Part shown: piece by piece, positions 1 through 7,440 of the stretch | Position numbering within the stretch: position 1 is the first letter of the stretch | Layout of the letters: each line of letters begins with the position of its first letter | Assembly (NCBI GenBank): GCA_903959175.1 | Contig: CAJBVW010000050.1 | Span: 1 to 43,797 of the forward strand | DNA length: 43,797 nucleotides | Direction of reading: 5' to 3' | Source: an uncultured Pseudomonadota bacterium | GTDB taxonomy: Bacteria > Myxococcota_A > UBA796 > SXON01 | Notes under the pieces: model-generated | Database searches by the model: none | Told to the model about the DNA's origin: nothing | What the model saw: the letters and a program-made list of their open reading frames with translations, nothing else | Translations under genes and position numbers: made by a program

Positions 1-102
1 CGAATCGGTGTCGGTGTCGGTATCCGTATCGGTGTCCGTGTCGGTGTCCGTGTCCGTGTCCGTGTCCGAATCGGTGTCGGCGTCCGTGTCCGTATCCACG
101 TC
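1..102. repeat. GTGTC[C/G] hexamer repeat coding for Asp-Thr linker
   Basis: An imperfect array of 6-bp units of the type gtgtcg/gtgtcc, read on the minus strand as Asp-Thr dipeptides with some Ala and Ser substitutions. Arrays like this can gain or lose units in frame, changing linker length. The array continues past the window start. Confidence 0.8.
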
Positions 103-195
103 CGCCGAAGGCCGGCCCGCGCCCCCGTCCTTGCGGGTCTCCGGGTGGCAGGCAGACAGGGGGACGAGGGCGAGGAGGATCAGGGAGCGGGGCAT
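1..195 (-). CDS. Asp-Thr repeat lipoprotein, 3' part beyond window
   Basis: The first 65 codons of a gene that runs off the window start. The product begins with a lipoprotein signal: Arg3, a hydrophobic stretch, and the lipobox L-S-A-C with Cys16 as the lipidated residue. After about 20 ordinary residues comes an acidic linker of alternating Asp-Thr, Asp-Ala and Asp-Ser. This is probably a spacer holding a C-terminal domain away from the outer membrane. I chose the ATG at 195 because GAGG lies 6 nt upstream; an in-frame ATG at 207 has no such site. The same architecture recurs in the lipoprotein at 39759-40472. The functional domain lies outside the window, so no role can be given. Confidence 0.75.
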   Translation of the reverse strand, partial: MPRSLILLALVPLSACHPETRKDGGAGRPSADVDTDTDADTDSDTDTDTDTDTDTDTDTDTDTDS

Positions 196-244
196 CGGAG
201 ACCTCATGGGGGTTCGTGAACGCGGGGCCACCACGTCGGTACGG

Positions 245-1678
245 TCAGAAGTCCGTCGTGATCCAGAGGCCGGTCGCGGCGAGGATGCCGAGGAGCCCGA
301 CCCCGCCGCCAACCCACGCCTGAACCCGAGTCGGCTCGACCTCATTGACGTAGACCGCCTGGGCGGCCTGCTCCGTAGGTAGGGTCAGGTAGCGCCGATA
401 GGCCTCGTCCGCGGCGAGGAAGCGTGTCGCGCTGTACACACCCGCGCCGATGCCCACGGCCGACACGCCGACGTTCAGCGCGACGCGCCCGGCGAGCCGC
501 CCGCTGGACGGCTTCTTCGCGATGGACGCGGCTGCGCCAAGCGAGCGCGCGGCCTCGGGGGGCGGCAAGGCGCCGACGGGGGCCAGCGTAAGCGTCACCC
601 GCGCGAGGTTGTCCGGCTCGACGGTGACATCCACCGACGCGGGCGTGTAGCCGTCCAACTCACCGGACACCGTGTGTGGGCCGGCGGCGATCTTCTCCAG
701 CGAACGCGGGCCGGCGCCCACGGCGATGCCGTCTACCGCGAGGGCGGTCTCCAGCGGGGTGACATCGAGCACGAGGGTGCCGAACTCTTCCTTGCGAAGG
801 AGCATCTGCACCGTGGGGCCCGGGCCCACGCTGGTCGGCGGCGCGGCGGGGTCCGTGACGATGACCACGTTGAGCGTGTCGTAGCCCTGCACGTTCAGGT
901 CCCTCTTCGCCTCGAGGTAGCCCGGGGCGCGGACGGCGAGCGAGTGCTGCCCGCAGGACACCTCCGGGAGCGAGAGCGGGGCCTTGCCGGCATCGACGCC
1001 GTCCAGGAGCACCCGGGTGTTGGGCGCGCCGCCGGTCACCGCGAGCGCGCCGGGGCGCTCCACCAGCGCGAGCTCGGCCCGGGCGATCGCCTTGTTCGCC
1101 ACGGACACGCTCGCCGCCGCGCGCGCGCAGGCGGTGCGGACCTCGACGGCGTGCTTGCCGACGGCCACGCCGCGCACCACGAAGGGGGTCGCCGCCTCGA
1201 CCGGAGCCCCGTCGAGGAAGATCGCCGCGCCCGGAGGGGTGGAGGTGACATAGATGTCTCCCGAAGGCGCCGCGGGCGCCGCCGGCGCGGCAGACGGGGC
1301 GCCTGACACCGCGGGGGCACCGGCGGGCGTGGGGGCACCGACGGGCGCGGCAGATGGGGCCTGCGTTGGCCGCGAGGGGGCCGCCGCGAGGGACGTCGCG
1401 ACGCGCTCGGCGAGGTTGACCTCGAGGCGCACCCCGCCGGTCTCCGGCACGGTCACCACCTGGGTGAAGGCGGTGGCGCTCATCGGGGCGTCCCGAAAGC
1501 CGAGCTCCATCGACCCGCCGTTGAGGTCGGGCAGCGTGAACGGCGTGGTGCCGAGCACCTGCCCGCCGCGGAGCACGACCACCGGAGCCCCGGTGGAGAC
1601 GACCGTGAGGTCGCCAGCCCAGACGGGCGCCGAGAAGAGGAGAGAGGCGAGCGGGATCGAACGGGTGAGGCGGAACAT
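245..1678 (-). CDS. Exported PEGA-domain protein with C-terminal membrane segments
   Basis: A 477-aa protein with a cleavable signal peptide (cleavage near V-W-A/G-D, residue 21). Four PEGA-like beta-sandwich modules follow, at about 22-95, 140-205, 211-275 and 299-368. Each has the typical 'xxxPxxAxVxLDG...G..P' and 'G.H.V.V...GY' pattern. A Pro/Ala-rich linker (99-139) separates the first two. Two hydrophobic segments near the C-terminus (about 395-417 and 452-473) look like membrane anchors. PEGA domains are common in surface proteins and in proteins linked to signalling in myxobacteria and relatives, but they do not define a reaction. The gene is divergent from the gene at 1807. Family assignment is firm and the role is unknown. 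Confidence 0.85.
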   Translation of the reverse strand: MFRLTRSIPLASLLFSAPVWAGDLTVVSTGAPVVVLRGGQVLGTTPFTLPDLNGGSMELGFRDAPMSATAFTQVVTVPETGGVRLEVNLAERVATSLAAAPSRPTQAPSAAPVGAPTPAGAPAVSGAPSAAPAAPAAPSGDIYVTSTPPGAAIFLDGAPVEAATPFVVRGVAVGKHAVEVRTACARAAASVSVANKAIARAELALVERPGALAVTGGAPNTRVLLDGVDAGKAPLSLPEVSCGQHSLAVRAPGYLEAKRDLNVQGYDTLNVVIVTDPAAPPTSVGPGPTVQMLLRKEEFGTLVLDVTPLETALAVDGIAVGAGPRSLEKIAAGPHTVSGELDGYTPASVDVTVEPDNLARVTLTLAPVGALPPPEAARSLGAAASIAKKPSSGRLAGRVALNVGVSAVGIGAGVYSATRFLAADEAYRRYLTLPTEQAAQAVYVNEVEPTRVQAWVGGGVGLLGILAATGLWITTDF

Positions 1679-1806
1679 CGGCGGGCGTACTCCGGCAGCG
1701 GGAACAGAGCGAAGCCGGCATCCTTAGCACACCGTCATCGGCGGGCACCCGCGCGCCGCGGCACCCCGCCCTGCTACCATGCTCGCGCCGACGAGGTTTG
1801 CCGCCC

Positions 1807-2487
1807 GTGGACTGGAATCCCCTCCTCGACACCCCGCCCCCGTGGCGGGGCACGCTCCGGACGACAGCCGCGGTGGACGCCCGGCTCACCGAGGGGCGGG
1901 AGCGGTTCCGTACGAACGCGGAGGCGCTTGGCGCCCTGGAGCACGCCTCGACCGCGAGCACCCCGGCGCCCGCGACGTTCTCCGACGTGATCGCGGCGGC
2001 GTTCGGTCCGGGGGAGGTCGCCACGGCATGGCGTCGGTGGCGGGAGGCGCGCGTGGCCGACGGCGCCGTCCTCGAAGGCCTGGCCGAGGTGCGCGCGGCC
2101 GACCTCGGGCGGAGCATCGGGGCCGGGATGGCCACGCTGCGCGGCTACGTCGGGCGCGCGGTAAGGCCCGCGGGGGCGCTCCCGTCGCGAAAGGGTGAGC
2201 GCTTCATCCTCGGCGACCCCGCGCGCGTCGCCGCGCTGCTCGACCGCGCCGCCCGCCTCTACACGAAGTGGACGAGCGCCCCTGCGCCGGAGCCCGCGCT
2301 GGCCGAGCTCTTCCGGGCGTGGGCCGCGGGGCTCCGCCCCGGTTGGCCGCCGGTCGCGACGGCGGATCCCGAAGGCCCGATGCCGGCGCTCCTCGCGTTC
2401 GTCGTCGCCACCGCGGATGTCTCGGTCGCTGAAGAGCTCGAGCTGGTCGCCCGGCTCGCCGAGGCGCTGGCCGCGCCCGCGCCGTGA
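1807..2487 (+). CDS. Hypothetical helical protein, coupled to 3D-domain gene
   Basis: A 226-aa Ala/Arg-rich protein with no signal peptide or membrane segment; I do not recognise a family. The predicted character is almost entirely alpha-helical, with alternating Ala, Leu, Arg and Glu. I chose the GTG at 1807 because GAGG sits 10 nt upstream; an in-frame TTG at 1798 lies only 1 nt after that site. Its stop overlaps the start of the next gene (GTGA at 2484-2487), so the two are probably translated together. The partner is an exported cell-wall-type protein, so this cytoplasmic protein may support it, but that is speculation. Codon bias and coupling support a real gene. Confidence 0.6.
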   Translation: MDWNPLLDTPPPWRGTLRTTAAVDARLTEGRERFRTNAEALGALEHASTASTPAPATFSDVIAAAFGPGEVATAWRRWREARVADGAVLEGLAEVRAADLGRSIGAGMATLRGYVGRAVRPAGALPSRKGERFILGDPARVAALLDRAARLYTKWTSAPAPEPALAELFRAWAAGLRPGWPPVATADPEGPMPALLAFVVATADVSVAEELELVARLAEALAAPAP

Positions 2488-3518
2488 TCCTCCTCCTCGC
2501 CTTCGCCGCGTCGGCCGCCGAGCGCTTCCGCGCCGAGCCCCTCCCCTTCACCACGCCGCGCGCCCCCTCCGCGGACCTCGCGGCCGTCGCCGTCGACACC
2601 CTCCGCACCCTCGACGCCTCCACCGTCTCCGCCGGCCTGCCGGCCGCCCACACCGGCCCGACCGCCGTCGCCGACACGCTCCGCTTCATCGCCCGCATCG
2701 CCGCCGAGGACGCCGCCACCGGCGCCGATCGCCTCGCGGACCCCGCCTTCCTCGGCGCGTGCTTCGACACGCTCCGGTGGGTCCCCGACGTGGAGCGCCC
2801 CGGCGAGGCCATCCGGCTCACCCGCTACCTCGTCTACGCGGTCGAGGGGCGCGCCGCGCCCGACGTGACGCACGATCACGCGCTGTGGGCGCTCCCAGAC
2901 GACGAAGCCAGCCTCACCTCGGAAGAAGCCGAGGCCCGCCGAGCCACTCTCCTCCGCTACCGCTACACGCGCCAGGACGTCTCCGCGGGGGTGTACGCCG
3001 CCGGTGGAGCCGCCGCGGGCCGGGCCGCGCCGCTGGTGTGGCTCACCCACACCAACCACGAGGAGGCGCTCCTCCAAGGCACGATCGCGGTGACCGTGCC
3101 CGGCGAGGCCGCGCCGCGCCTCTACAACGTCCACCGCAACAATGGCGTCGCCTACGATCGCACGCTCACCGACACGCGTCTCCAGCGTCGCTACTGGTAT
3201 TTCCGCGCGCGCGACGCCGTCCGCGGCTGGGGGCCCGAGCCCGTCCCCGGCCCCGCGCTCCGCCCCCACGTCGCGGTCGCCGGTGACCTCGACGCCCTCG
3301 GATTTGGCCGCCTCCTCGCCCTCCGGAGCGCGGACGGCCTGCGCCTCGTCGTGCTCGCGGACACGGGCGGCGCCTTCGCCGGCAACCTCCACCAGCTCGA
3401 CCTCTACACCGGCATCCACCCCTCGCGCGCGGCCTTCGACGCCGCCACCGCCAAGGTTGGCGAGACGGCGGCGGCGTGGGTGCTCACGGCGCGGACGGGG
3501 GCGCCGGGGTGTCGATGA
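2484..3518 (+). CDS. Exported 3D-domain (MltA-like) protein
   Basis: A 344-aa protein with a short signal peptide (about residues 1-12). The C-terminal part (about residues 262-312) resembles the double-psi beta-barrel '3D' domain of lytic murein transglycosylase MltA. It shows 'VAVAGDLDALGFG', then 'VVLADTGGAFAGN', then 'LDLYTG', giving the three conserved Asp residues. In MltA the Asp of the DTGG motif is the catalytic acid that cleaves the glycan strand with formation of an anhydro product. The upstream region contains 'YWYFRAR', but I cannot align it firmly to the MltA barrel insertion. Likely periplasmic peptidoglycan cleavage or binding. It starts with GTG overlapping the upstream stop. 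Its last 35 nt overlap the convergent gene at 3484-6393. Confidence 0.6.
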   Translation: MILLLAFAASAAERFRAEPLPFTTPRAPSADLAAVAVDTLRTLDASTVSAGLPAAHTGPTAVADTLRFIARIAAEDAATGADRLADPAFLGACFDTLRWVPDVERPGEAIRLTRYLVYAVEGRAAPDVTHDHALWALPDDEASLTSEEAEARRATLLRYRYTRQDVSAGVYAAGGAAAGRAAPLVWLTHTNHEEALLQGTIAVTVPGEAAPRLYNVHRNNGVAYDRTLTDTRLQRRYWYFRARDAVRGWGPEPVPGPALRPHVAVAGDLDALGFGRLLALRSADGLRLVVLADTGGAFAGNLHQLDLYTGIHPSRAAFDAATAKVGETAAAWVLTARTGAPGCR

Positions 3519-6393
3519 GGGCGTCCGCGGTGGCCGCGCGGGACGTGTCGCCCTCCCCTCCGAACAACGCCTCGGGCAACGCCGGATAGCCCCAGCCGTT
3601 CTCGCCCTGCACCGTCGCTTCGCCGGTGATCCACCGGTACATCGCCATCGGGACGGCGCCGTTGACGGCGACCTCCACGCGCGGCCCGTCGTGCACCGGT
3701 GCGCCCCAGATGCCCACGAAGGCGTCCTTCTCGTTGAAGGACTCGCCGGCGTGGCGGCCGGGGACCTTGGTGTTGTAGCCGACGCCATCGCGGGGGAAGA
3801 GGTTCAAGGTGCCGGCGCGGTCGGTGTCATAGAGGTGCGCGAGCTGGGTCACGGCGTCTGGGCGCATGTTCCGACGGGTCGCGCTGCGCCAGGTCTCCTC
3901 GGTGCACCAGGTCGTTCGGTCGGCCCGCGACGCGGCGAGGCAGGTGGCGGTCTGGGCGCTGAGCTCAGCCTCCAGCGCAGCGTCCACGCCGGTGGCGCGC
4001 TCGTCGAGCCCGAGCGGATCGGTGCCCTCCCAGCCGTACCAGATCCGGTCCCCGCGGCGCTCGATCGTGCCGACGGACAGGGTGGCGGCGGACAGGGCCC
4101 CGCCGCGCTCCCCCCGCACCTGGACCACGCCGCCGTTTTCATCGCAAGGCGACTCACGCACGACCACGTAGTCGAGCGTGCCGCCGAGCCGGTGAACGAC
4201 CTCGTGGACGATGTCGACCGTCTTGCCGCCGAGCGTCCGGAGCGCTTGGAGCTCGGAGAGGACCGGCTGCCGCGCCCAGTTCGCGTCCTGGTCGACGAAG
4301 AAGTCCATCATGTAGTTGCCGCCCGCGGTCGAGGCGACGACCACGTCCACCCCGCGCACGGACGGCGGGCGGAGGCGGTGGGTGAGCTTCGGCCCCTCGC
4401 CCTCGTCGGACGAGATCTTGCGGACCACCAGCTTCACCCCCGCCTTCTCCAGGCCGCCGATCACCTCGGCCTCGGGCGAGACGATCCAACTCACCGGCGT
4501 CAGACCGTGGTCCCCCGCCATGCCGTAGAGGGTCTGGTCCGCGATGCCGGCGCCCTCGTAGGCGGCGGAGATCTGGGTGAGCCAGTAGTCCAAGCGCTTC
4601 AATTCGCCGGTGGGGCCGATGATCTCGTCCGAGAACGGGCCCTTCGCGTGGGCGAAGTGGTCGGGCCAGGGGTTGTAGTAGAGCAGGTAGTCGGGCATCC
4701 CGCGGGGCTCCAACGCGGCCAATTCGGCGACGAGGCCGCGCGCGACGTCCCGCTCGTTGGATTGGACCCAGAGGTCGTAGAGCTCCCACGGCCGGTGCTC
4801 GGCGCGCAACAGGCCCTCGCGCTCCATCAGTTGGCCGCGAAGCTCGGCCATCCGCAGCTCGTTCTTGGCGCGGGCGCGCAGCTCGCCGACGCAGCGCAGG
4901 TCTCCGAAGTCCCGCGAGGCCTCGCCCACCGCGAGCGAGAGGAGCGAGTCGAAGCTGTAGCCCGCGGCCTCGTCGTACTGGCCGCCGCAGCTCATGGTGA
5001 CGAGGCGCTCGAAGCGCTCGAACATCGTCGTCATGCCGGAGGCTTTGGTGAGCGCGGTGAGCTGGAGGGCGTCGTTGCCGTAGAAGTACCAGGGCCGACC
5101 CTGCTGCACGCCGTCGAGCACGAAGTCACGGTCGACGAAGTGGAAGTTGGGGATGCCGGTCGAGCGCGGGCCGGCGACGGGGGCGCCGGTCTTGGCGACG
5201 GGGAGGTTGCGGACGCTGATGGTCGGGGTGGTGGAGATGCCGCTCCGCGCGACGCCCGGGGACGCGTAGATCTGGCGGAAGAACGGGAGGAGATCCCCAG
5301 CGCCGACCGAGGCGGCGTAGCGGAGGAAGTCGGTGTCCATCGGGGGCGCGGCCGTCGTGGACGCGAGCTTCGGTCGGGCCCGGGCGCCGATGTCCTCCTG
5401 GAACGCCAACAGGGTGAGGAACGGCTCGTTCGACTCGCCCCTGGCGAGGGCCTCGACGAGGTGGCCCTGGAGGCCGTCCACTACGACGTGAACCGCGCGC
5501 CGACGGGAGCCGTGCCACGCGAGCCACGTCCAGCCGTCGACGCGCCCCGGGGTGAGCAGCTCGGTGTCCAGCCACGCGGAGAGCTGGCGTTCGCGCTGGG
5601 CTCCCATGGCGAAGATGCGGTAGTGTTTGCACACCTCGACGTCGATGAACTCGATGAGGGTGATGGTCACGGCGTCGAGGGTCGTCGCGTCGCGGAGGAC
5701 GTGCCCCACGGCGTCCTTCATGTCGCCGGGGTCCATCCCGTCGGCGAGGCCGGAGAGGAGCTCTTTGACGATGGGAGAGGCGCGCGCGGAGCGGGCCTCG
5801 AGCGCGGTGTCCGCCGCGGTGGCGCAGGTCAGCGTGGTCTCCGACTGGGGGAGCGAGTCGGGATCCTGGAGGTAGATCGCGTCGTACAGCGCGAGGAAGC
5901 GCGCCGCCTGCTCCTTCGGGATGCCGAAACCGCCGCCGCCCTCGTCCTTCGTGGGCGGGGTGAACGTGAAGAGGGCGTGCTCGAGGCCGGGCGTCCCGTC
6001 GTTCGGCACGTTGGCGCGCGCCCACGTCGCGAAGTCGGTGACGTCGGGCTTGTCGTACATCTCCTTCACGAACAGCGCGAAGGGCACGAGCTCGTCGACC
6101 GTGCCCTCGGCGCCGATGCGGGCGTCGATCCGGGCGCGCACGTCGGGCTCGAGCGGGAGCGTCGCGACCCAGGTGGAGAGGCCGGCGGACACGACGCGGG
6201 CGGTCGCCCAGGCCGCGGGCACCTTGATCGACCACTTCGTCACGTCGTAGGTGCGCTCGAGGAGGCCGTGGACCTCGCCGAGGAGGGGGGCGACGCCGGG
6301 CCGAAGGGGGGGCGGGCGGTCGACCGAGAGGACGGTGAGGGCGAGGGCGACGAGCGCGCCGACACCGCCGAAGATCGCGCGTCGCCTGGACAT
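3484..6393 (-). CDS. Alkaline-phosphatase-superfamily metallohydrolase (phosphodiesterase type)
   Basis: A 969-aa protein with one N-terminal hydrophobic segment (about 8-24), so periplasmic or membrane-anchored. The core looks like the type I phosphodiesterase/nucleotide pyrophosphatase fold. A first metal Asp lies in 'VVVDGLQ' (D306). 'PTIS..N' followed by 'KTG.P' and 'GIPN' (about 390-415) matches the family nucleophile region, with Ser393 where Thr is usual. 'DHFAH' (D578, H582), 'GDHG' (D628, H629) and 'GRHAGES' (H881) complete the two-metal site. About 290 residues precede D306 and are of unknown fold. The start has GGAGG 7 nt upstream. The substrate, a phosphodiester or phosphonate, cannot be told. 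Its 3' end overlaps the convergent 3D-domain gene by 35 nt. Confidence 0.7.
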   Translation of the reverse strand: MSRRRAIFGGVGALVALALTVLSVDRPPPLRPGVAPLLGEVHGLLERTYDVTKWSIKVPAAWATARVVSAGLSTWVATLPLEPDVRARIDARIGAEGTVDELVPFALFVKEMYDKPDVTDFATWARANVPNDGTPGLEHALFTFTPPTKDEGGGGFGIPKEQAARFLALYDAIYLQDPDSLPQSETTLTCATAADTALEARSARASPIVKELLSGLADGMDPGDMKDAVGHVLRDATTLDAVTITLIEFIDVEVCKHYRIFAMGAQRERQLSAWLDTELLTPGRVDGWTWLAWHGSRRRAVHVVVDGLQGHLVEALARGESNEPFLTLLAFQEDIGARARPKLASTTAAPPMDTDFLRYAASVGAGDLLPFFRQIYASPGVARSGISTTPTISVRNLPVAKTGAPVAGPRSTGIPNFHFVDRDFVLDGVQQGRPWYFYGNDALQLTALTKASGMTTMFERFERLVTMSCGGQYDEAAGYSFDSLLSLAVGEASRDFGDLRCVGELRARAKNELRMAELRGQLMEREGLLRAEHRPWELYDLWVQSNERDVARGLVAELAALEPRGMPDYLLYYNPWPDHFAHAKGPFSDEIIGPTGELKRLDYWLTQISAAYEGAGIADQTLYGMAGDHGLTPVSWIVSPEAEVIGGLEKAGVKLVVRKISSDEGEGPKLTHRLRPPSVRGVDVVVASTAGGNYMMDFFVDQDANWARQPVLSELQALRTLGGKTVDIVHEVVHRLGGTLDYVVVRESPCDENGGVVQVRGERGGALSAATLSVGTIERRGDRIWYGWEGTDPLGLDERATGVDAALEAELSAQTATCLAASRADRTTWCTEETWRSATRRNMRPDAVTQLAHLYDTDRAGTLNLFPRDGVGYNTKVPGRHAGESFNEKDAFVGIWGAPVHDGPRVEVAVNGAVPMAMYRWITGEATVQGENGWGYPALPEALFGGEGDTSRAATADALIDTPAPPSAP

Positions 6394-6443
6394 GGGGGCC
6401 CCTCCGCGCGGGTTCTACCACGCGACGGAGAGGCCTCGGAGGG

Positions 6444-6917
6444 CTACCCGCGGACCTCGACAGCGCGCGGAGGCCAGTCGCCGGTCAGGAGCGCCATGAA
6501 GAACACCGGGCCGACGAGGGCGTGCGTGAGGTTCTTGAGGAAGGCGGGGCGGTTCTTCTCCCACACCGAGTGGCCGGCGAGCTGCACGCCCCAGGCGCCG
6601 ACGGCGATGGCGACGACCGCCCACACCGGGGTGACCGCCGCGATGGGGAAGCAGACCGCGAAGGCGAGCCCCATCAAAAGGCCCAGGCGCACGTTCATCG
6701 AGAGGTACCAGCCCACGGCGGCGACGGCGCCGAGGTGGCCGACCGAGAGCATGTAGCCGCCGGCGCCGGGGATCTCGACGAGGCGAACCCAGTCCAGCAT
6801 CGCGACGATGTGGAACACGATCAGCGGGATGGCGATCTTGTGCGTCAGCCGGTTGATCGGGTGGCGGTGACCGTCGGCGTAGTCCTGGAAGAGGGCGTGG
6901 AGACGGGCATCGAGCAT
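6444..6917 (-). CDS. DUF962/Mpo1-like membrane protein
   Basis: A 157-aa multi-pass membrane protein with about four hydrophobic segments. It has the family signature of an early 'HPINRLTHKIAIPL' stretch and the late 'GHSVWEKNRPAFLKN' stretch. The His residues in these two regions are the proposed iron ligands in yeast Mpo1, a 2-hydroxy fatty acid dioxygenase. Bacterial members are mostly uncharacterised, so an oxygenase role on fatty acids is only possible. I chose the ATG at 6917, which has AGAGG 8 nt upstream; the longer reading frame upstream has no supporting features. It lies just upstream, on the same strand, of the hydrolase gene at 3484-6393. Confidence 0.75.
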   Translation of the reverse strand: MLDARLHALFQDYADGHRHPINRLTHKIAIPLIVFHIVAMLDWVRLVEIPGAGGYMLSVGHLGAVAAVGWYLSMNVRLGLLMGLAFAVCFPIAAVTPVWAVVAIAVGAWGVQLAGHSVWEKNRPAFLKNLTHALVGPVFFMALLTGDWPPRAVEVRG

Positions 6918-7052
6918 CGGGAGGACCTCTCGGGTGAACGCGGGTATCCACCCCCGCGGCGCCCGGCTACCCACGCCGGTCGTACGCGGCGCAGGCGGCG
7001 CTCGGGGTGGAGCCCGCCGCGCCGGCCGACTACGTTGGCGGCGGAGGCGGAG

Positions 7053-7367
7053 ATGTCCCACTACGGCGTGAAGCAGATGTCCTGCACCCTCTGCGCAGCC
7101 GGCTTCCCGCTCGTGGGCGGCGCGATGGTCCACCCGGCGGACGTGCTCTGCAACACCTGCGTCCTGTCCCTCTACGATCGGCTCACCACCGAGTCGATCG
7201 ACGAGATCCGGGCCTGGACCGAGGCCAGCGTGAAGCCCCGGATGGGCATGATGCCGCCCACGCTCGCCCAGGCCATCGCGGATCGCGTCGAGCGCCTCCC
7301 CGAGCTCGTCCAGAGCCGGGTCGAGCTCGAGAACATGCTGGTGCGGCGCGGCGTCCTGGGCGGCTGA
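7053..7367 (+). CDS. Small double-CxxC protein, putative zinc ribbon
   Basis: A 104-aa soluble protein. Two CxxC pairs near the N-terminus ('MSCTLC' and 'VLCNTC', about 22 residues apart) form a probable zinc knuckle. The C-terminal two thirds looks helical, ending in a Glu/Leu/Val-rich helix. I do not recognise a family. The start at 7053 is supported by GGAGG 5 nt upstream. It precedes the PHP lipoprotein gene by 73 nt on the same strand, so co-transcription is possible. Possible roles include nucleic-acid or protein binding; nothing more can be said. Confidence 0.6.
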   Translation: MSHYGVKQMSCTLCAAGFPLVGGAMVHPADVLCNTCVLSLYDRLTTESIDEIRAWTEASVKPRMGMMPPTLAQAIADRVERLPELVQSRVELENMLVRRGVLGG

Positions 7368-7440
7368 GCGCGCGGGCGCCGGGCCGACCTGCACCTGTGC
7401 GACCGAGCGTTCGCGCGTTCGTTGAGCTATCGTCGCGCGC

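Noticed and set aside
8-382. Plus-strand Ser-Val repeat reading frame
   Set aside because: It is the reverse of the Asp-Thr repeat lipoprotein on the minus strand, which has a lipobox and a ribosome-binding site; the plus-strand frame has neither.
3142-6756. Plus-strand 1204-aa open frame
   Set aside because: It is a GC-rich shadow of the 969-aa metallohydrolase on the minus strand, rich in Arg, Gly, Val and His, with no recognisable motif.
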